From Allorhizobium pseudoryzae (GTDB lineage: Bacteria > Pseudomonadota > Alphaproteobacteria > Rhizobiales > Rhizobiaceae): a stretch of 64,000 nucleotides of DNA. The stretch covers positions 1 through 64,000 of the forward strand of contig NZ_CP049245.1 of the NCBI RefSeq assembly GCF_011046245.1, read 5' to 3'. Shown one piece after another: positions 8,560-19,600 of the stretch. The first letter of the stretch is position 1. Every line of letters starts with the position of its first letter. A program made the translations under genes and the position numbers. Below the pieces are notes generated by a model. That model did no database searches. It was not told where the DNA came from and worked only from the letters and a program-made list of their open reading frames with translations.

Positions 8560-9314
8560 GCAGCGAAGCGCCAGAGATCCTGCTTGGCCACTATCTCAAA
8601 ACCCTCAAGCTGCCGACCTTCCAGCGCGAGCACCAGAAGCTGGCCCGGCTATGCGCCACCGAAGGCGTCGATCATGTCGGCTACCTGTTCCGGCTTGCCG
8701 AACGGGAGATGATCGAACGGGACCGCCGCAAGGTCGAACGTCGGATCAAGGCGGCCAAATTCCCGGTCGTCAAAAGCCTCGACAGCTTCGACTTCACAGC
8801 CATCCCAAAGCTCAACAAGATGCAGGTGCTGGAGCTGGCGCGCTGCGAATGGATCGAGCGCCGCGAGAATGTTATCGCTCTCGGCCCCAGTGGAACCGGC
8901 AAGACACATGTCGCGCTCGGTCTCGGCCTGGCCGCCTGCCAAAAGGGCCTGTCCGTCGGCTTCAGGACGGCGGCGGCCCTGGTCAGCGAGATGATGGAGG
9001 CGCGCGACGAGCGGCGTCTGCTCCGGTTCCAGAAGCAGATGGCCGCCTACAAGCTGCTGATCATCGATGAGCTGGGATTTGTGCCACTATCAAAGACCGG
9101 CGCCGAACTGCTGTTCGAGCTGATCTCCCAGCGTTACGAGCGCGGCGCCACCTTGATCACCAGCAATCTGCCTTTCGACGAATGGACGGAGACCTTGGGA
9201 TCGGAGCGTCTGACCGGCGCCTTGCTCGATCGCATCACCCACCACGTCAACATCCTCGAGATGAACGGCGAAAGCTATCGTCTCGCCCAAAGCCGCGCCC
9301 GAAAGGCCGGCTGA
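8556..9314 (+). CDS. istB: IS21 helper ATPase IstB
   Basis: A 252-residue AAA+ ATPase that assists IstA in target selection. Walker A GPSGTGKTH begins near residue 110 and the Walker B-like LLIIDELGF is near 168; the sensor segment ITSNLPFDEW follows. Length and start (ATG overlapping the istA stop) are typical of IstB. It appears intact, so the element could move if istA reads through or is supplied in trans. Confidence 0.93.
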   Translation: MSSEAPEILLGHYLKTLKLPTFQREHQKLARLCATEGVDHVGYLFRLAEREMIERDRRKVERRIKAAKFPVVKSLDSFDFTAIPKLNKMQVLELARCEWIERRENVIALGPSGTGKTHVALGLGLAACQKGLSVGFRTAAALVSEMMEARDERRLLRFQKQMAAYKLLIIDELGFVPLSKTGAELLFELISQRYERGATLITSNLPFDEWTETLGSERLTGALLDRITHHVNILEMNGESYRLAQSRARKAG

Positions 9315-9333
9315 AGCCCTTCAGAAAATCGCC

Positions 9334-9390
9334 GCGCACGGTTGAGACCCCCGCTCGGGCTACGCCCTCCCGGCGGTCTCAACCGTGCGC
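9334..9390 (+). repeat. Inverted repeat after istB
   Basis: Arms of 16 bases (GCGCACGGTTGAGACC and its complement) around a 25-base GC-rich loop, inside the right end of the IS. Could terminate istAB transcription, though no T-run follows. Confidence 0.6.
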
Positions 9391-9445
9391 CAAAGTGGCC
9401 GACTTTTGCTCCGCCCCGTGGCCGGTTTTTACTCCGCCGTTGACA

Positions 9446-10150
9446 GACGGAAGCAATCCGCGTGGCAACCAATTCGATAAGCTGATCTCCAGCAACATGT
9501 CCGAAAGTGTCGTTTACCACCTTAAGGTTATCGAGGTCCGCAAGCAAGATCGCGCTGACGCTGTGCTCTCGCGCAACCTGCTCTGACAAAACCTCGCTGA
9601 ATCGAGCGCGATTCGGTAAACCCGTCAATGCGTCGGTATATGTGAGGCGCTGACGCTCGCGGACCCGCTCTTCCCGCTCGATCGCCAAAGTGCATAAATG
9701 GATGCAGGCATTTACGATGGTTTGCTCAACTCCATTGGGGCCTCGGCACTCGCGAAAATAAAAGGCGAACGTGGCAATGACCCGCCCATTGCTGAAGATT
9801 GGCGTAGACCAACACGCCCTGAAACCTAGAGGCAGGGCCAGATGCTTGAAATCTGATCAACGGGGGTCGTGTTCAATGTCGGTGACGGCAACAGGTTCAC
9901 CATGGAAAGCTGCAGTACCGCATGAACCCCTAAGTGGACCGATGGAAAGGTTGTGAAGCTCTTTGCAGTAGGCCTGCGGGAGTGATGGTCCTGCGAGTGC
10001 ATAAAGCCGTCCGCCTTCCAAGGATAAGACCGAACAGACGGTCCCTGGTACAAGTGCCTCCGCTTCAAGACAAAGCCGCTCAATGGTCGCCCTCAGTGGA
10101 TCGCCACGAGCAATCATTTCTAGGATGAGATTTTGCAGCTCGAGCGTCAT
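9446..10150 (-). pseudogene. GAF-GGDEF protein remnant, truncated by IS21
   Basis: Reading leftward from ATG 10150 there is a GAF domain (PLRGSCGTAAFHGEPVAVTD and, after a stop, CWSTPIFSNGRVIATF), then the beginning of a GGDEF domain (TYTDALTGLPNRARFSEVL, LADLDNLKVVNDTFGHVAGD). One TGA at 9857-9859 interrupts the frame where Trp is expected, with no frameshift. The gene is cut at the right end of the IS21 element before the GGDEF active-site loop, so no cyclase can be made. The remaining part is not recognisable left of the IS. Confidence 0.85.
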
Positions 10151-10497
10151 CGCCTAACCATCCAAGGTAATGCGTCACACTAGCACTGCTACCTTTAGTT
10201 AAAGTTGCTGAATATGGTAAATGTTTCGGACATTCGAACATTCCTAGCCGACGCCAGCCGCCAAGCGGCAGAGAAGCGATGTGCGACGTCGATGCGAACG
10301 CTTTCCAACAGAAGGAGCAGTGTCTTAAAGCATGTCAGATGATCCGAGGGTGCGCAGTCAACGACGCTGCCGATGAGCCAGCAAAATGGCGTCTTTGAAC
10401 CCAGCTGGCCGTTTCTGTTAATCCCGCATCAACAACAAGCGCATAACGTGTATCGCTGCGTCGATGGACGATCGGATCAATCAGGGCTGTTACTCGA
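10151..10497. other. Intergenic stretch before the chemotaxis gene
   Basis: About 350 bases, AT-rich around 10185-10245. Short open frames exist on the minus strand but have no ribosome site or recognisable product. Presumably holds the promoter of the receptor gene. Confidence 0.4.
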
Positions 10498-12243
10498 ATG
10501 CGAAGCTCTTTTGGCTTGTTCAATAGCAAGGCCGCTGGCCTGATGAATGCACTTGATAAATCCTTGGCGATTATCGAATTCAAACCTGACGGCACTATTC
10601 TCTGGGCGAATGACTGCTTCTGCAAGGCGATGGGGTACGCTTCGTCCGAGATTGTCGGCAAGCACCACAGCATGTTTGTTGATCCCGACTATGCAAAGTC
10701 TGCGGAATACCTTGATTTCTGGCAGAACCTTCGAAAAGGTGAATTCGATCGGAAAGAGTATCGCCGCGTAGGCAAGGGCGGGCGAGCTGTCTGGATCCAG
10801 GCCTCCTACAATCCAATCGTTAATTCGCGCGGGAAGGTCACCCGGGTTGTGAAGGTCGCCACGGATACTTCTGAAAACCATCGCAGGAACGCAGCGTTTG
10901 AGGCAAAGCTGGCTGCGGTCTCCAGGGTTCAAGGCGTTATCGAGTTCACACCAACTGGCGAAATTGTTGATGCCAATGAAAACTTCCTCTCACTGCTCGG
11001 ATATCGCCTGGACGAAATAAAGGGCAAGCACCACCGTATGTTCGTCGATGAAGCGTCGGCGCAGTCCGACGAGTATCGCGCATTCTGGCAAAAGTTGCGC
11101 TCCGGTGACTATGTCGCGGCGGAGTTCCGTCGCTTCGGAAAGGGCAAACGTGAGGTCTGGATTCAGGCGTCTTACAACCCCATTTTCGACCACAACGGCG
11201 ACGTCACCTCGATCGTCAAATTCGCGACTGATATAACCGGCCGTGTGCGTGCGATATCCGAAGTCGCTGTCGGTATGGCCGCTTTGGCAGACAACAATCT
11301 CGAATATCGCCTTAACGAAAAGTTCGAACCTGCGTTCGAACCGCTGCGACAGGATTACAATACGTCGGTCGAGCGCCTTCAGGCCACGATGCGAAAGGTT
11401 GCGTCGAGCTCATCGGTGATGGCGATTGGCACTGCCGAGATTTCGCAGTCTTCCGACGATATGTCGCGGCGCATTGAACAGCAGGCTGCGAGCCTGGAGC
11501 AAACGGCTGCAGCTCTCGATCAAATTACTGCCACCGTCAAGCGAAGCGCCGAAGGTGCTCTGGAGGCAGCCCTTGCTGCCTCTGGTGCCAGAAGTGGAAC
11601 AGAACATTCCGGAGTGGTCATGGAGCAGACAGCGGCTGTCATGGCTGAGATCGATGATAGTTCAAACCAGATCTCTCAGATTATCGGCGTCATCGACGAA
11701 ATCGCCTTTCAGACAAACCTGCTTGCGCTGAATGCCGGCGTCGAGGCAGCACGCGCGGGAGAGGCCGGGAAAGGTTTCGCCGTGGTGGCGCAGGAGGTAC
11801 GCGAGCTCGCCCAGCGATCCGCGAAGGCGGCCAAGGAAATTAAGACCCTAATCTCTTCCAGCTCTGATCAGGTGAAGCGCGGTGTGAAGTTGGTAGGTGA
11901 AGTTGCGGCGGCTCTCCAGGCTGTTACCGCCAAAGTCGGAGAAATCGACCTGGTCCTATCCGAGATGGCTCGATCTTCGCAGGAGCAGGCAACGGGTCTG
12001 GCTGAGGTCAATGTTGCTGTCAACCATATGGACCAGGTGACGCAGATGAATGCCGCAATGCTGAGCAAGGCGACAGACGCCGCCGAGCGGCTGCGCAATG
12101 CCGCAGCGGAACTGTCGTCACTGATCAACGAATTTCGTGTCGGAGGTGAGGAACACGAATGGCAGCCGAGTTCAACAGGGCAGTCGCATGACGGCCGGAA
12201 CACACGCTCGGTCGTAGTACCTCTGAGAAGCACAGGGCGGTGA
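10498..12243 (+). CDS. Soluble methyl-accepting chemotaxis protein with two PAS domains
   Basis: A 581-residue cytoplasmic receptor with no transmembrane segment. Two PAS domains (about residues 18-130 and 140-250, both with the same [10 protein letters not shown] ending) precede a HAMP-like linker (about 255-310) and the signalling coiled-coil (about 330-555) with the conserved hairpin tip [15 protein letters not shown] near residue 400. PAS pairs of this sort usually bind haem or flavin and report oxygen or redox state (Aer/AerC-like) to CheA/CheW. No che genes are nearby, so it must plug into a core system elsewhere. A second possible start is ATG 10543. Confidence 0.9.
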   Translation: MRSSFGLFNSKAAGLMNALDKSLAIIEFKPDGTILWANDCFCKAMGYASSEIVGKHHSMFVDPDYAKSAEYLDFWQNLRKGEFDRKEYRRVGKGGRAVWIQASYNPIVNSRGKVTRVVKVATDTSENHRRNAAFEAKLAAVSRVQGVIEFTPTGEIVDANENFLSLLGYRLDEIKGKHHRMFVDEASAQSDEYRAFWQKLRSGDYVAAEFRRFGKGKREVWIQASYNPIFDHNGDVTSIVKFATDITGRVRAISEVAVGMAALADNNLEYRLNEKFEPAFEPLRQDYNTSVERLQATMRKVASSSSVMAIGTAEISQSSDDMSRRIEQQAASLEQTAAALDQITATVKRSAEGALEAALAASGARSGTEHSGVVMEQTAAVMAEIDDSSNQISQIIGVIDEIAFQTNLLALNAGVEAARAGEAGKGFAVVAQEVRELAQRSAKAAKEIKTLISSSSDQVKRGVKLVGEVAAALQAVTAKVGEIDLVLSEMARSSQEQATGLAEVNVAVNHMDQVTQMNAAMLSKATDAAERLRNAAAELSSLINEFRVGGEEHEWQPSSTGQSHDGRNTRSVVVPLRSTGR

Positions 12244-12329
12244 ATCCGCCTCTATAATCAGATCCGCGCAACGGCTGCTGCCTCCACAAACCGGCTGCGA
12301 TTTGAGCATACGAACAAAGGAAGACAATC

Positions 12330-12815
12330 ATGGACGCAGATCAGGAAGCGCAGAGACTGAAGCGGGTCCAAGAGCTTGCCATACTGGATACCCCTGAGGA
12401 CAGGAAGTTTCGTGAGCTGGCGGAACAGGCGCTAAGCCTGTTTCCCGGTGCCAGTATCGCTGCCGTCAGCTTGATTGATCGCGATCGCCAGTGGTTTAAG
12501 ACGATCGTGGGTCTCGATACTAAGGAAACACCTCGCAGCCAGTCATTTTGCGCATACACCATCGAGACTCCAAATTTGATGGTCGTGGAAGATGCAACCA
12601 AGGATAGCCGGTTTCAGAGAAATCCGCTTGTCACGTCCGGACCCCGCATTCGTTTCTATGCGGGAATAAAGCTGACAAATGGAGTGGGTGCGCTCTGTGT
12701 GATCGGACGAGAGCCCCGGCAGGCTACGGAAAGCGAACTTGCCAAACTGACCAAACTCGCCAGCCTCGTTGACATCCAGTTGATGGCGCACGGAACGCTC
12801 GCCGCTCTTTCCTGA
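12330..12815 (+). CDS. Stand-alone GAF-domain protein
   Basis: A 161-residue protein that is essentially one GAF domain, with the features of the family that begins RVQELAILDTPEDRKF and contains SLIDRDRQWFK and PRSQSFCAYTI. Such domains bind small molecules or chromophores and usually sit in front of GGDEF or kinase domains; here there is none. Its ribosome site AAGGAAG is well placed. It lies between the chemotaxis receptor and the GGDEF-EAL gene and may feed into either, or it may be a remnant of a larger sensor. Confidence 0.82.
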   Translation: MDADQEAQRLKRVQELAILDTPEDRKFRELAEQALSLFPGASIAAVSLIDRDRQWFKTIVGLDTKETPRSQSFCAYTIETPNLMVVEDATKDSRFQRNPLVTSGPRIRFYAGIKLTNGVGALCVIGREPRQATESELAKLTKLASLVDIQLMAHGTLAALS

Positions 12816-13009
12816 ACGGTTGCCAAGACCAAGATGGCGGGTTTTATTTAAATTTAAGGTGTATCATCGGACTATTCATTAGCGCATTGGCAGTGCCAAA
12901 TATTTGGATCGTTTTCATTTAATTTACCTTGAGTCTTTCCTTCCAGGAAATTTACATTGGGTATTATCGGGCTCCGTAATCAAGAGTCTTGCCGATGCGC
13001 TGTGCCGAT

Positions 13010-14950
13010 ATGAAACGAAGCCTCCTGGAATTCATGTCTGTGAGGGCTGACAACCCGGAACTCCTCAAGGCCCAATATAGAGCCTTCTCGAGGCAGCTCC
13101 CAATGATGTACCTCATCTTGCTATCAAGCACGTGGGCACTGTCCGCGACGCATGTATCGGTGGCGCCGTTCTGGTTGGCGGTAGGGATACCTGCTCTCCT
13201 TTCTGTAGCCTGCTTGTTGAGGGTGTTGTTCTGGTGGAGAACACGCGGCATCGATCCCCACCCAACGGTTGCATTTAAGGCGCTCCGGCGGACAAACCGT
13301 CTGGCCAGCGCCATCGCGACCTCATTCACGCTATGGTCATTCTCGTTGGTGCCCTACGGCGATCCCTACGCTCAGTCGCACGTCGCATTCTATATGGCGA
13401 TCACCGTCATATCCTGCATTTTCTGTCTGATGTATCTGCGTTCTGCGGCACTGATCGTCACTCTTATCGTCAATGGCGCGTTCATCCTGTTCTTCTTTGC
13501 TTCCTGGCAGCCCACCTTCGTCGCGATCGCAATCAACGTTGCCTTAGTCTGCGCGGGCATGATGTCTATCCTGTTGACTAACTATCGGAATTTCGAACGC
13601 ATGATCGTGGCCCAGCAGCAAACCCTGGCTTTGAGCAATGAAAACATGCTGCTTGCCAACATGGATAGCCTAACGGGAATGCCAAACCGCCGTGCCTTCT
13701 TTGCGCATTTGGAAGTCGAGCTGGGTAAGGCCAGTGCTGCGGGAACACGGCTCGCCCTTATGGTGATCGACCTGGACGGGTTCAAACCGGTCAATGACCT
13801 TTATGGCCATTCGGCAGGAGACAGACTGCTGATGGAGGTCGGACAAAGGCTCGTCGGCACCACGAAAGGCGCCATGGCATTTCGTTTGGGCGGCGACGAG
13901 TTTGCTGTTGTTGCGCCACTCTTTTCCGATGAGGCGCAGCTCCTTGCGGATGCCAACAGCATTGCAGAGCAATTGGCAGCGCCCTATCAATTGGCGGAAG
14001 GCGTGGTGCATGTTTCCGCGTCCATCGGGATCGCCGTTTTCCCATGTCTTGCCACTTCACTCGCGCAGTTGTTCGACCGCGCAGACTACGCCCTCTATCA
14101 CGCGAAAAAGGCTCATCGCGGTGGTGCCGTTCTATTCGACGCGCAACATGAGAAACGGATCAATGTCGATGCCCGCATTCAACACTGGCTCAAGCAGGAC
14201 AATCTGGCCAGCGAGCTGTCGGTCGTCTATCAGCCCATCGTGAACATTCGAACCGGATGCGTCTCCGGTTTCGAAGCCCTAGCACGCTGGCGCAACCCTG
14301 TGCTTGGAAGTGTGCCCCCAGCGCAGTTTTTCGCGATTGCTGAGCGGGCAGGGATGGTGGGCTTGCTGACAAGACCCCTTCTCAAGAAGGCTCTCAGTTT
14401 TGCGTCTTCCTGGCCGCCAACCCTCAGGCTGTCGTTCAACCTCTCGGCTCACGATCTCAATTCTCAAGCGGGTTTGCTGTCGCTTGTAGCCATCATTCAA
14501 AGCAGCACTTTTCCACCGCATCGGATTGATTTCGAGATTACTGAGACTGCATTCGCCCATGATTTTCAGCAAGTTCGACGGTCTGTCCAGATGTTGCGGC
14601 AGCTCGGATGTGGTATTTCCCTTGACGATTTTGGTACCGGTTATTCGAGCCTGACACGCTTGCACGCGCTGCCCCTCACCAAGATCAAAATCGATCGCAG
14701 CTTCGTGACGGATCTGCACAGGAGGCCGGCGAGCTACAAAATCGTCAAGTCGGTCCTTACGCTTGCCCGTGACATGGGGCTTGAGAGCGTGGTCGAAGGG
14801 GTGGAGACGGCCGAGGAATTGGCAGCCGTAAGTGATCTGGACGCAACGTTTGTCCAAGGGTATCTCTACGCACCGCCGCTGCGGGAGGACGAGGTTGCCG
14901 ATTTTGTTGAACGTCAATCTCGTCGTTCGTTCGTCGTCTCCGTTGCGTAG
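13010..14950 (+). CDS. Membrane GGDEF-EAL protein (c-di-GMP turnover)
   Basis: A 646-residue protein with about five to six N-terminal membrane spans (residues about 30-200), a GGDEF domain (GGDEF at 294-298, metal-binding VIDLDGF near 248) and an EAL domain (FEALARW near 421, DDFGTGYSSL near 538, KIKIDRSFV near 560). Both active-site motifs are intact, so it could make or break cyclic di-GMP; in such fusions one activity usually dominates. The N-terminal region resembles a MHYT-like or other integral sensor. Starts at TTG 12989 and ATG 12995 are possible; none has a good ribosome site. Confidence 0.9.
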   Translation: MKRSLLEFMSVRADNPELLKAQYRAFSRQLPMMYLILLSSTWALSATHVSVAPFWLAVGIPALLSVACLLRVLFWWRTRGIDPHPTVAFKALRRTNRLASAIATSFTLWSFSLVPYGDPYAQSHVAFYMAITVISCIFCLMYLRSAALIVTLIVNGAFILFFFASWQPTFVAIAINVALVCAGMMSILLTNYRNFERMIVAQQQTLALSNENMLLANMDSLTGMPNRRAFFAHLEVELGKASAAGTRLALMVIDLDGFKPVNDLYGHSAGDRLLMEVGQRLVGTTKGAMAFRLGGDEFAVVAPLFSDEAQLLADANSIAEQLAAPYQLAEGVVHVSASIGIAVFPCLATSLAQLFDRADYALYHAKKAHRGGAVLFDAQHEKRINVDARIQHWLKQDNLASELSVVYQPIVNIRTGCVSGFEALARWRNPVLGSVPPAQFFAIAERAGMVGLLTRPLLKKALSFASSWPPTLRLSFNLSAHDLNSQAGLLSLVAIIQSSTFPPHRIDFEITETAFAHDFQQVRRSVQMLRQLGCGISLDDFGTGYSSLTRLHALPLTKIKIDRSFVTDLHRRPASYKIVKSVLTLARDMGLESVVEGVETAEELAAVSDLDATFVQGYLYAPPLREDEVADFVERQSRRSFVVSVA

Positions 14951-15368
14951 TCGGCGCTCAACCTGTTTTTTGGGCTGCCTTCCGAATGAAGTCAGCCAAG
15001 AGATGCCTCTTGCACAAGGCTTTTTCGATTCTCGAGTGGTGTATGCTCGACGACTGGCCTGCGTTAGGTAATTGGGAAAAAGCGGCTACGCGACTGCAAA
15101 AGCAGAATATTAGAAAAGTTCATACAAGCCGCCGGTTCGTTATGGTTCAAGAGCAATGAGGCTTCGGCGCTTTGCCATATAGCGCAACTCTCGAGGCTTT
15201 ACTTGTAGTGGGCTCTTGGCCCTTTTACGACGGGCTAACCCGACAAGGGCCACGTCTCGTAACATACAGCAACACGATGAAACCCCAATAAGCCGACCTG
15301 ATCTCTAGAGTCGGTCTTCGAGATCGTCTGCGGCTCATTCCTTCCGCAGCCAATTGAGAGGTGGCTTC
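14951..15368. other. Intergenic stretch with a two-part stem-loop
   Basis: About 420 bases between the GGDEF-EAL gene and the RND operon. At 15218-15251 there is a hairpin with outer arms GGCCCTT/AAGGGCC and inner arms CGGG/CCCG, without a T-run. No gene is seen. The promoter of the efflux operon is probably here. Confidence 0.45.
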
Positions 15369-16622
15369 ATGCACGGGAAAGCATCACCGGGCTGGCCAGT
15401 AGCTTCGCGTATTGTCAGTTTCGCTTTTACTGGCTGTGTCGGTCTTACGATCAGCGGTGTGTCAGCGGGAGCGGCGGATCATATGCCAGTTACGGTCGTC
15501 GTTGCCCGCCAAGGGCTTGTCAAGGAGGTGATTGCCGTAGTCGGCACGCTGGCCGCACGTGAAGAGATTCAGGTTCATCCGTCCATCGAGGGGCGAGCGA
15601 TTGCCGAAATCCTGATCGAGGTTGGCGCACGGGTAGAGGCCGGACAATCCTTGGCGCTCTTAGACTCCAAGGATACCAGGTTAGCGCTCGACAAGAATAC
15701 GGTAAGCATGCAGCGCGCGAAGGTCGCAATCGCTGCGGAGAGAAGCAAGGTCGATATCGCTCTGGTGAGCGCACGTGAAGCCTTGAAGAGGCTTGAGCGA
15801 AGCCGTTCGCTTCGGCCCAAGGGCGCAGTATCGGATCAAACACTGGAAGAGCATGAAACCGCCTATGATCGCGCAATAGCGGAATTGGAACTCGCGAGGT
15901 CGTCCCTGGCTCTTGCCGAAGGAGACGAGCGGTTGATTGCGAGCGAACGCCGCGAGATCGAATTGGCGCTGGAGCGATGCACAGTGCGGGCGCCGCGCGC
16001 CGGCATTGTTCTCGAACGTAGCGCGAATGTCGGAGCCCTGACCTCCAACTCAGGCGATCCCTTATTCATTATCGCGGGCGATGGCGCAATTGAGTTCGTT
16101 GCGGAGGTGACCGATGCCAGCTTCGTCCGTCTCAAAGAAGGGATGACCGCTCGGATCGCCGTGCCCGGACTGGACGTGCCTGTGACCGGCACTGTCCGAT
16201 TGACCGCTGCGCGGTTGGATCCAAAGACGAGAAGCGGTTCCGTCCGGATCGAACTCAACGGTCATGGCGCACTCATCCCAGGCGCGTATGCCCGCGGCGA
16301 GGTCGATGCGGCCCAACGCTCCAATATTCTGGTGCCAGGAACGGCAGTCAAAAGCGCCGGAGGCTTCAGTAGCGTCTACGTCGTCAAAAATGATCTTGTT
16401 TCGGTGAGGAATGTCAAAGTCGGCGCGCAGCGCGACAACCTGGTGGAAATCCTTGAGGGAGTTGGCGATGGCGATATGGTCGTCTTGAAGGCAGGCGGTT
16501 TTCTTAAGGATCGGGACCGCGTCATTCCTATCCCCGAACTTGCATTTGCTGACGGCACTACGCAACGCGAGCTGTCTGAGGCCCTGCTACCGGCCGATGC
16601 TGGTGAAGGAATTCGTCGATGA
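15369..16622 (+). CDS. RND efflux periplasmic adaptor (MFP)
   Basis: A 417-residue membrane-fusion protein. It has an N-terminal hydrophobic export signal (about residues 12-35), a biotinyl-lipoyl half (IQVHPSIEGRAIAEILIEVG), a coiled-coil hairpin with many Arg/Glu residues (about 85-180), the second lipoyl half (CTVRAPRAGIVLERSANVG) and beta-barrel and membrane-proximal domains. It couples the inner-membrane RND pump to an outer-membrane channel; no TolC-like gene is in the window. The permease gene overlaps its stop by ATGA. GAGAGGTGG before ATG 15369 decides the start over an upstream TTG. Confidence 0.9.
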   Translation: MHGKASPGWPVASRIVSFAFTGCVGLTISGVSAGAADHMPVTVVVARQGLVKEVIAVVGTLAAREEIQVHPSIEGRAIAEILIEVGARVEAGQSLALLDSKDTRLALDKNTVSMQRAKVAIAAERSKVDIALVSAREALKRLERSRSLRPKGAVSDQTLEEHETAYDRAIAELELARSSLALAEGDERLIASERREIELALERCTVRAPRAGIVLERSANVGALTSNSGDPLFIIAGDGAIEFVAEVTDASFVRLKEGMTARIAVPGLDVPVTGTVRLTAARLDPKTRSGSVRIELNGHGALIPGAYARGEVDAAQRSNILVPGTAVKSAGGFSSVYVVKNDLVSVRNVKVGAQRDNLVEILEGVGDGDMVVLKAGGFLKDRDRVIPIPELAFADGTTQRELSEALLPADAGEGIRR

Positions 16623-19600
16623 ACGCCAACTTATCGGCCTGGGCAATCCGTAAACCATTGCCATCCGTCCTCTTGTTTTTCATCCTGACGATCGTCGGCC
16701 TCTACAGCTTCTCGCGCCTGCCGGTCACCTATTTCCCGACCATCATTACCCCCCTCGTCAAGGTCACCATAGAACAGTCCGGGGCGACACCGACTGAATT
16801 GGAAACCGAAGCTACCCGGCTAGTCGAGGATGCGGTTGCGTCCCTGCCGGAATTGAAAGAGCTCAAGTCCACAATCAGCCAAGGTCGCTCGGTGACTTCG
16901 GTCGAGTTCGAGGTCGGCAAGGTGACACCCGACAGGGCGATGGTGGATGTGCGTGACGCCCTAGCCAAGATTCGTTCCGATCTGCCGCCGTCAATCGACG
17001 AACCCGTCATCGAACGGGTCGAGGAGGAGGGGCAGTCTGTGGTGACCTACGCGGTCGCCAGCCATGACATGACAGTCGCTGAACTCTCCTGGTTCGTCGA
17101 TGACATCGTCGCAAGACAACTTCAGGGATTACCGGGGGTCGGGCGCATCGAGCGTGTCGGCGGCGCCGATCGCGAAATCCGTATTGAACTCGATGCCGAC
17201 AGGCTTCACGCCTTTTCCTTGTCCGCAAACACCGTCAACGACGCACTTGTCAGAACGCAGGTCGATGCTTCAGGCGGTCGAAGTGATATCAGTGGGCGCG
17301 AGCAGGCGCTGACCACGATGGCTGCGGCCAGGACCGTCGCGGACCTGGCAGATCAGCGCATTGCCCTGTCCTCTAGCGCCTCTGTCCGTCTCATCGACTT
17401 GGGCAGGGTTCAGGACACCATTGCAGAGCCCAGATCCTTTGCGACGCTGGATGGCAAGGACGTTGTCGGTTTTTCCGTTTATCGTACTCAAGGCGCCAGT
17501 GACGTTTCCGTCGCGGCAACTGTGGCGGATGCCGTGCTTGAACTTGAGGCCGGTCACGCGAATGTTGGGTTCCGCCTCGTAAGCGACAATGTTGCCTATA
17601 CTGCCGGCAACTACAGTTCGGCGATGCACACCTTGGGGGAAGGGGCTATCCTTTCGATCATTGTCGTTTTCCTGTTTCTGCGGGATTGGCGTGCGACTGT
17701 GGTGGCTGCGATTGCGCTGCCACTTTCCATTATCCCTACCTTTTTCGCTTTGGAGCTTCTCGGCTTTTCTCTCAACATCCTGAGCCTACTTGCCATCACG
17801 CTGGTGACCGGCATTCTGGTCGATGACGCCATCGTCGAGATCGAAAACGTCGTTCGTCACCGCAACATGGGTAAGTCAGCCTATCGAGCTGCTCTGGACG
17901 CATCAGACGAGATCGGGCTGGCCGTCATCGCGATCTCGGCCACGATCATCGCGGTCTTTGCGCCGGTCGGAATGATGAGCGGTGTCGTTGGTCTGTATTT
18001 CCGTGAGTTCGGCCTGACGGTCGCCATTGCCGTCTTCTTCTCTCTCCTCGTGGCACGCTTGATTACGCCTATCCTAGCGGCGTATTTCATGACAGGCAGT
18101 CCTCCGGTCGAGGCACCCAAAGGACGTTTTATCACCGCCTACGAACGCCTGTTGCGGTTCAGCCTGCGCTGGCGATGGATCACCGTCGGAGTGGCAATAG
18201 CATCCTTTGCTCTTGCCATGATGGCGCTGATGTCGGTTCCAACTGCCTTCCTGCCGGAAGAGGATACGGGCCAGTTGACGTTGACGATCGAGCTGCCTCC
18301 GGGTTCAGCTCTTAAGGAAATCCGCGAAGTCGCCGATGAAGTTTCTCGGCGGATAGGCAAATTTGAGGAGGTCGAAGGCGTATTCGTCCAGGCCGGTTCC
18401 AGCATGTCGGGTCAGCAGGACGTTCGCTTTGCCACTGTGCTGATTGATCTCACGCACAAGTCGGCGCGTTCCCGGTCATCCTTTGAGATCGAAGCCGATA
18501 TGGAAAATAGTCTCGCCTCGATCGCGGATACCAAGCTGCGCTTTCTGAACAGCCGCGGCGGGCGTGATATGTCCTTTGCCGTACTCGGGACCGACGGCAG
18601 CAAGGTGCAGGAGGCAGCGAACCGGATCGTCAACGAAATGGCAACGGATCCAACCTTCATTTCCCCTGCAGCGGAAAATGCAGCGATGCGACCCGAACTC
18701 CGTTTCAAGGTCCAGACCGACAAGTCGGCCATGCTCGGGCTGTCGCCGGCGGACATTGCCGATCTGATCAGAGTGTCGACCGTCGGAGATAGCGACAGCC
18801 GTTTGCCGAGCATGCTCGACGGATCCCGACAGATCCCTATCCGCACTGTACTTGACGCCAAATCTCGGGATGATCTCCGTAGATTGGAACTGTTGACAGT
18901 CGCGCGGTCTGATGGAACGCGCATACCGCTGACGGCGGTCGTTAACGTCAGTTTCGACGAGACCGTTTCCGCCATCGAACGTTCAAATCGAAGCCGCCTC
19001 GTGGAAATCGGCGCGGATATGGCCGCCGGTATGACATCAGGGCAGGGGATGGAGCGGTTGCTGAAGCTTCAAAGCGTGACGGATCTTCCGGATGGTGTGC
19101 GGATCCAGGCCACGGGAGATTCCGACACAGAGGGAAGTGTTTTCGAAAGTTTTGCTATCGCCATGGGGTCTGGTATTATTCTGGTGCTGGTCGTCCTGAT
19201 CCTGTTGTTTGGCAGCTTGCTGGCGCCCTGGACCATCCTTGCGTCACTCCCGCTTTCGATCGGCGGCGTAGCTGCGGGATTGTTCATCAGCGGCAACGCC
19301 ATGTCTTTGCCTGTTGTCATCGGCATCCTGATGCTGATGGGGATCGTGACAAAAAATGCGATTATGCTCCTGGATTTTGCCATTGAGCGTGAAGCGCATG
19401 GGTTGCCAAGGTTCGAAGCCATCATCGAAGCTTGCTGCGAAAGAGTGAGGCCCATCATCATGACAACGCTTGCCATGGCGGGCGGCATGGTGCCCTCGGC
19501 TTTCGGTGTGGGCGATGGCGGAGAGTTTCGCTCTCCGATGGCGATTGCGGTGATCGGCGGTCTGCTTGTGTCGACCCTGCTGTCACTGATTGTCATTCCC

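Larger units (their letters stand above)
6940..9445 (+). mobile_element. IS21-family insertion sequence
   Basis: About 2.5 kb with istA and istB in the standard overlapping order. The ends are imperfect inverted repeats: left TGAGAGCGGCGGTGCAAAAG then TCGGCCAC, right (reverse complement) TGTCAACGGCGGAGTAAAAA then CCGGCCAC. Further AAAAGTCGGCCAC-type subterminal copies lie inside the right end, as is usual for IS21. A 16-bp inverted repeat (9334-9349 / 9375-9390) follows istB. No exact target duplication is seen: CGGAAG occurs near both ends but offset by one and two bases. Confidence 0.85.

Noticed and set aside
6931..9454. CGGAAG on both sides of IS21 as target duplication
   Set aside because: It is one base from the left end and two from the right end, so it is not directly adjacent to both ends.
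10335..10673. Minus-strand frame before the chemotaxis gene looking faintly like a PilZ-type segment
   Set aside because: No PilZ signature residues, no ribosome site, and it runs into the receptor gene on the other strand.
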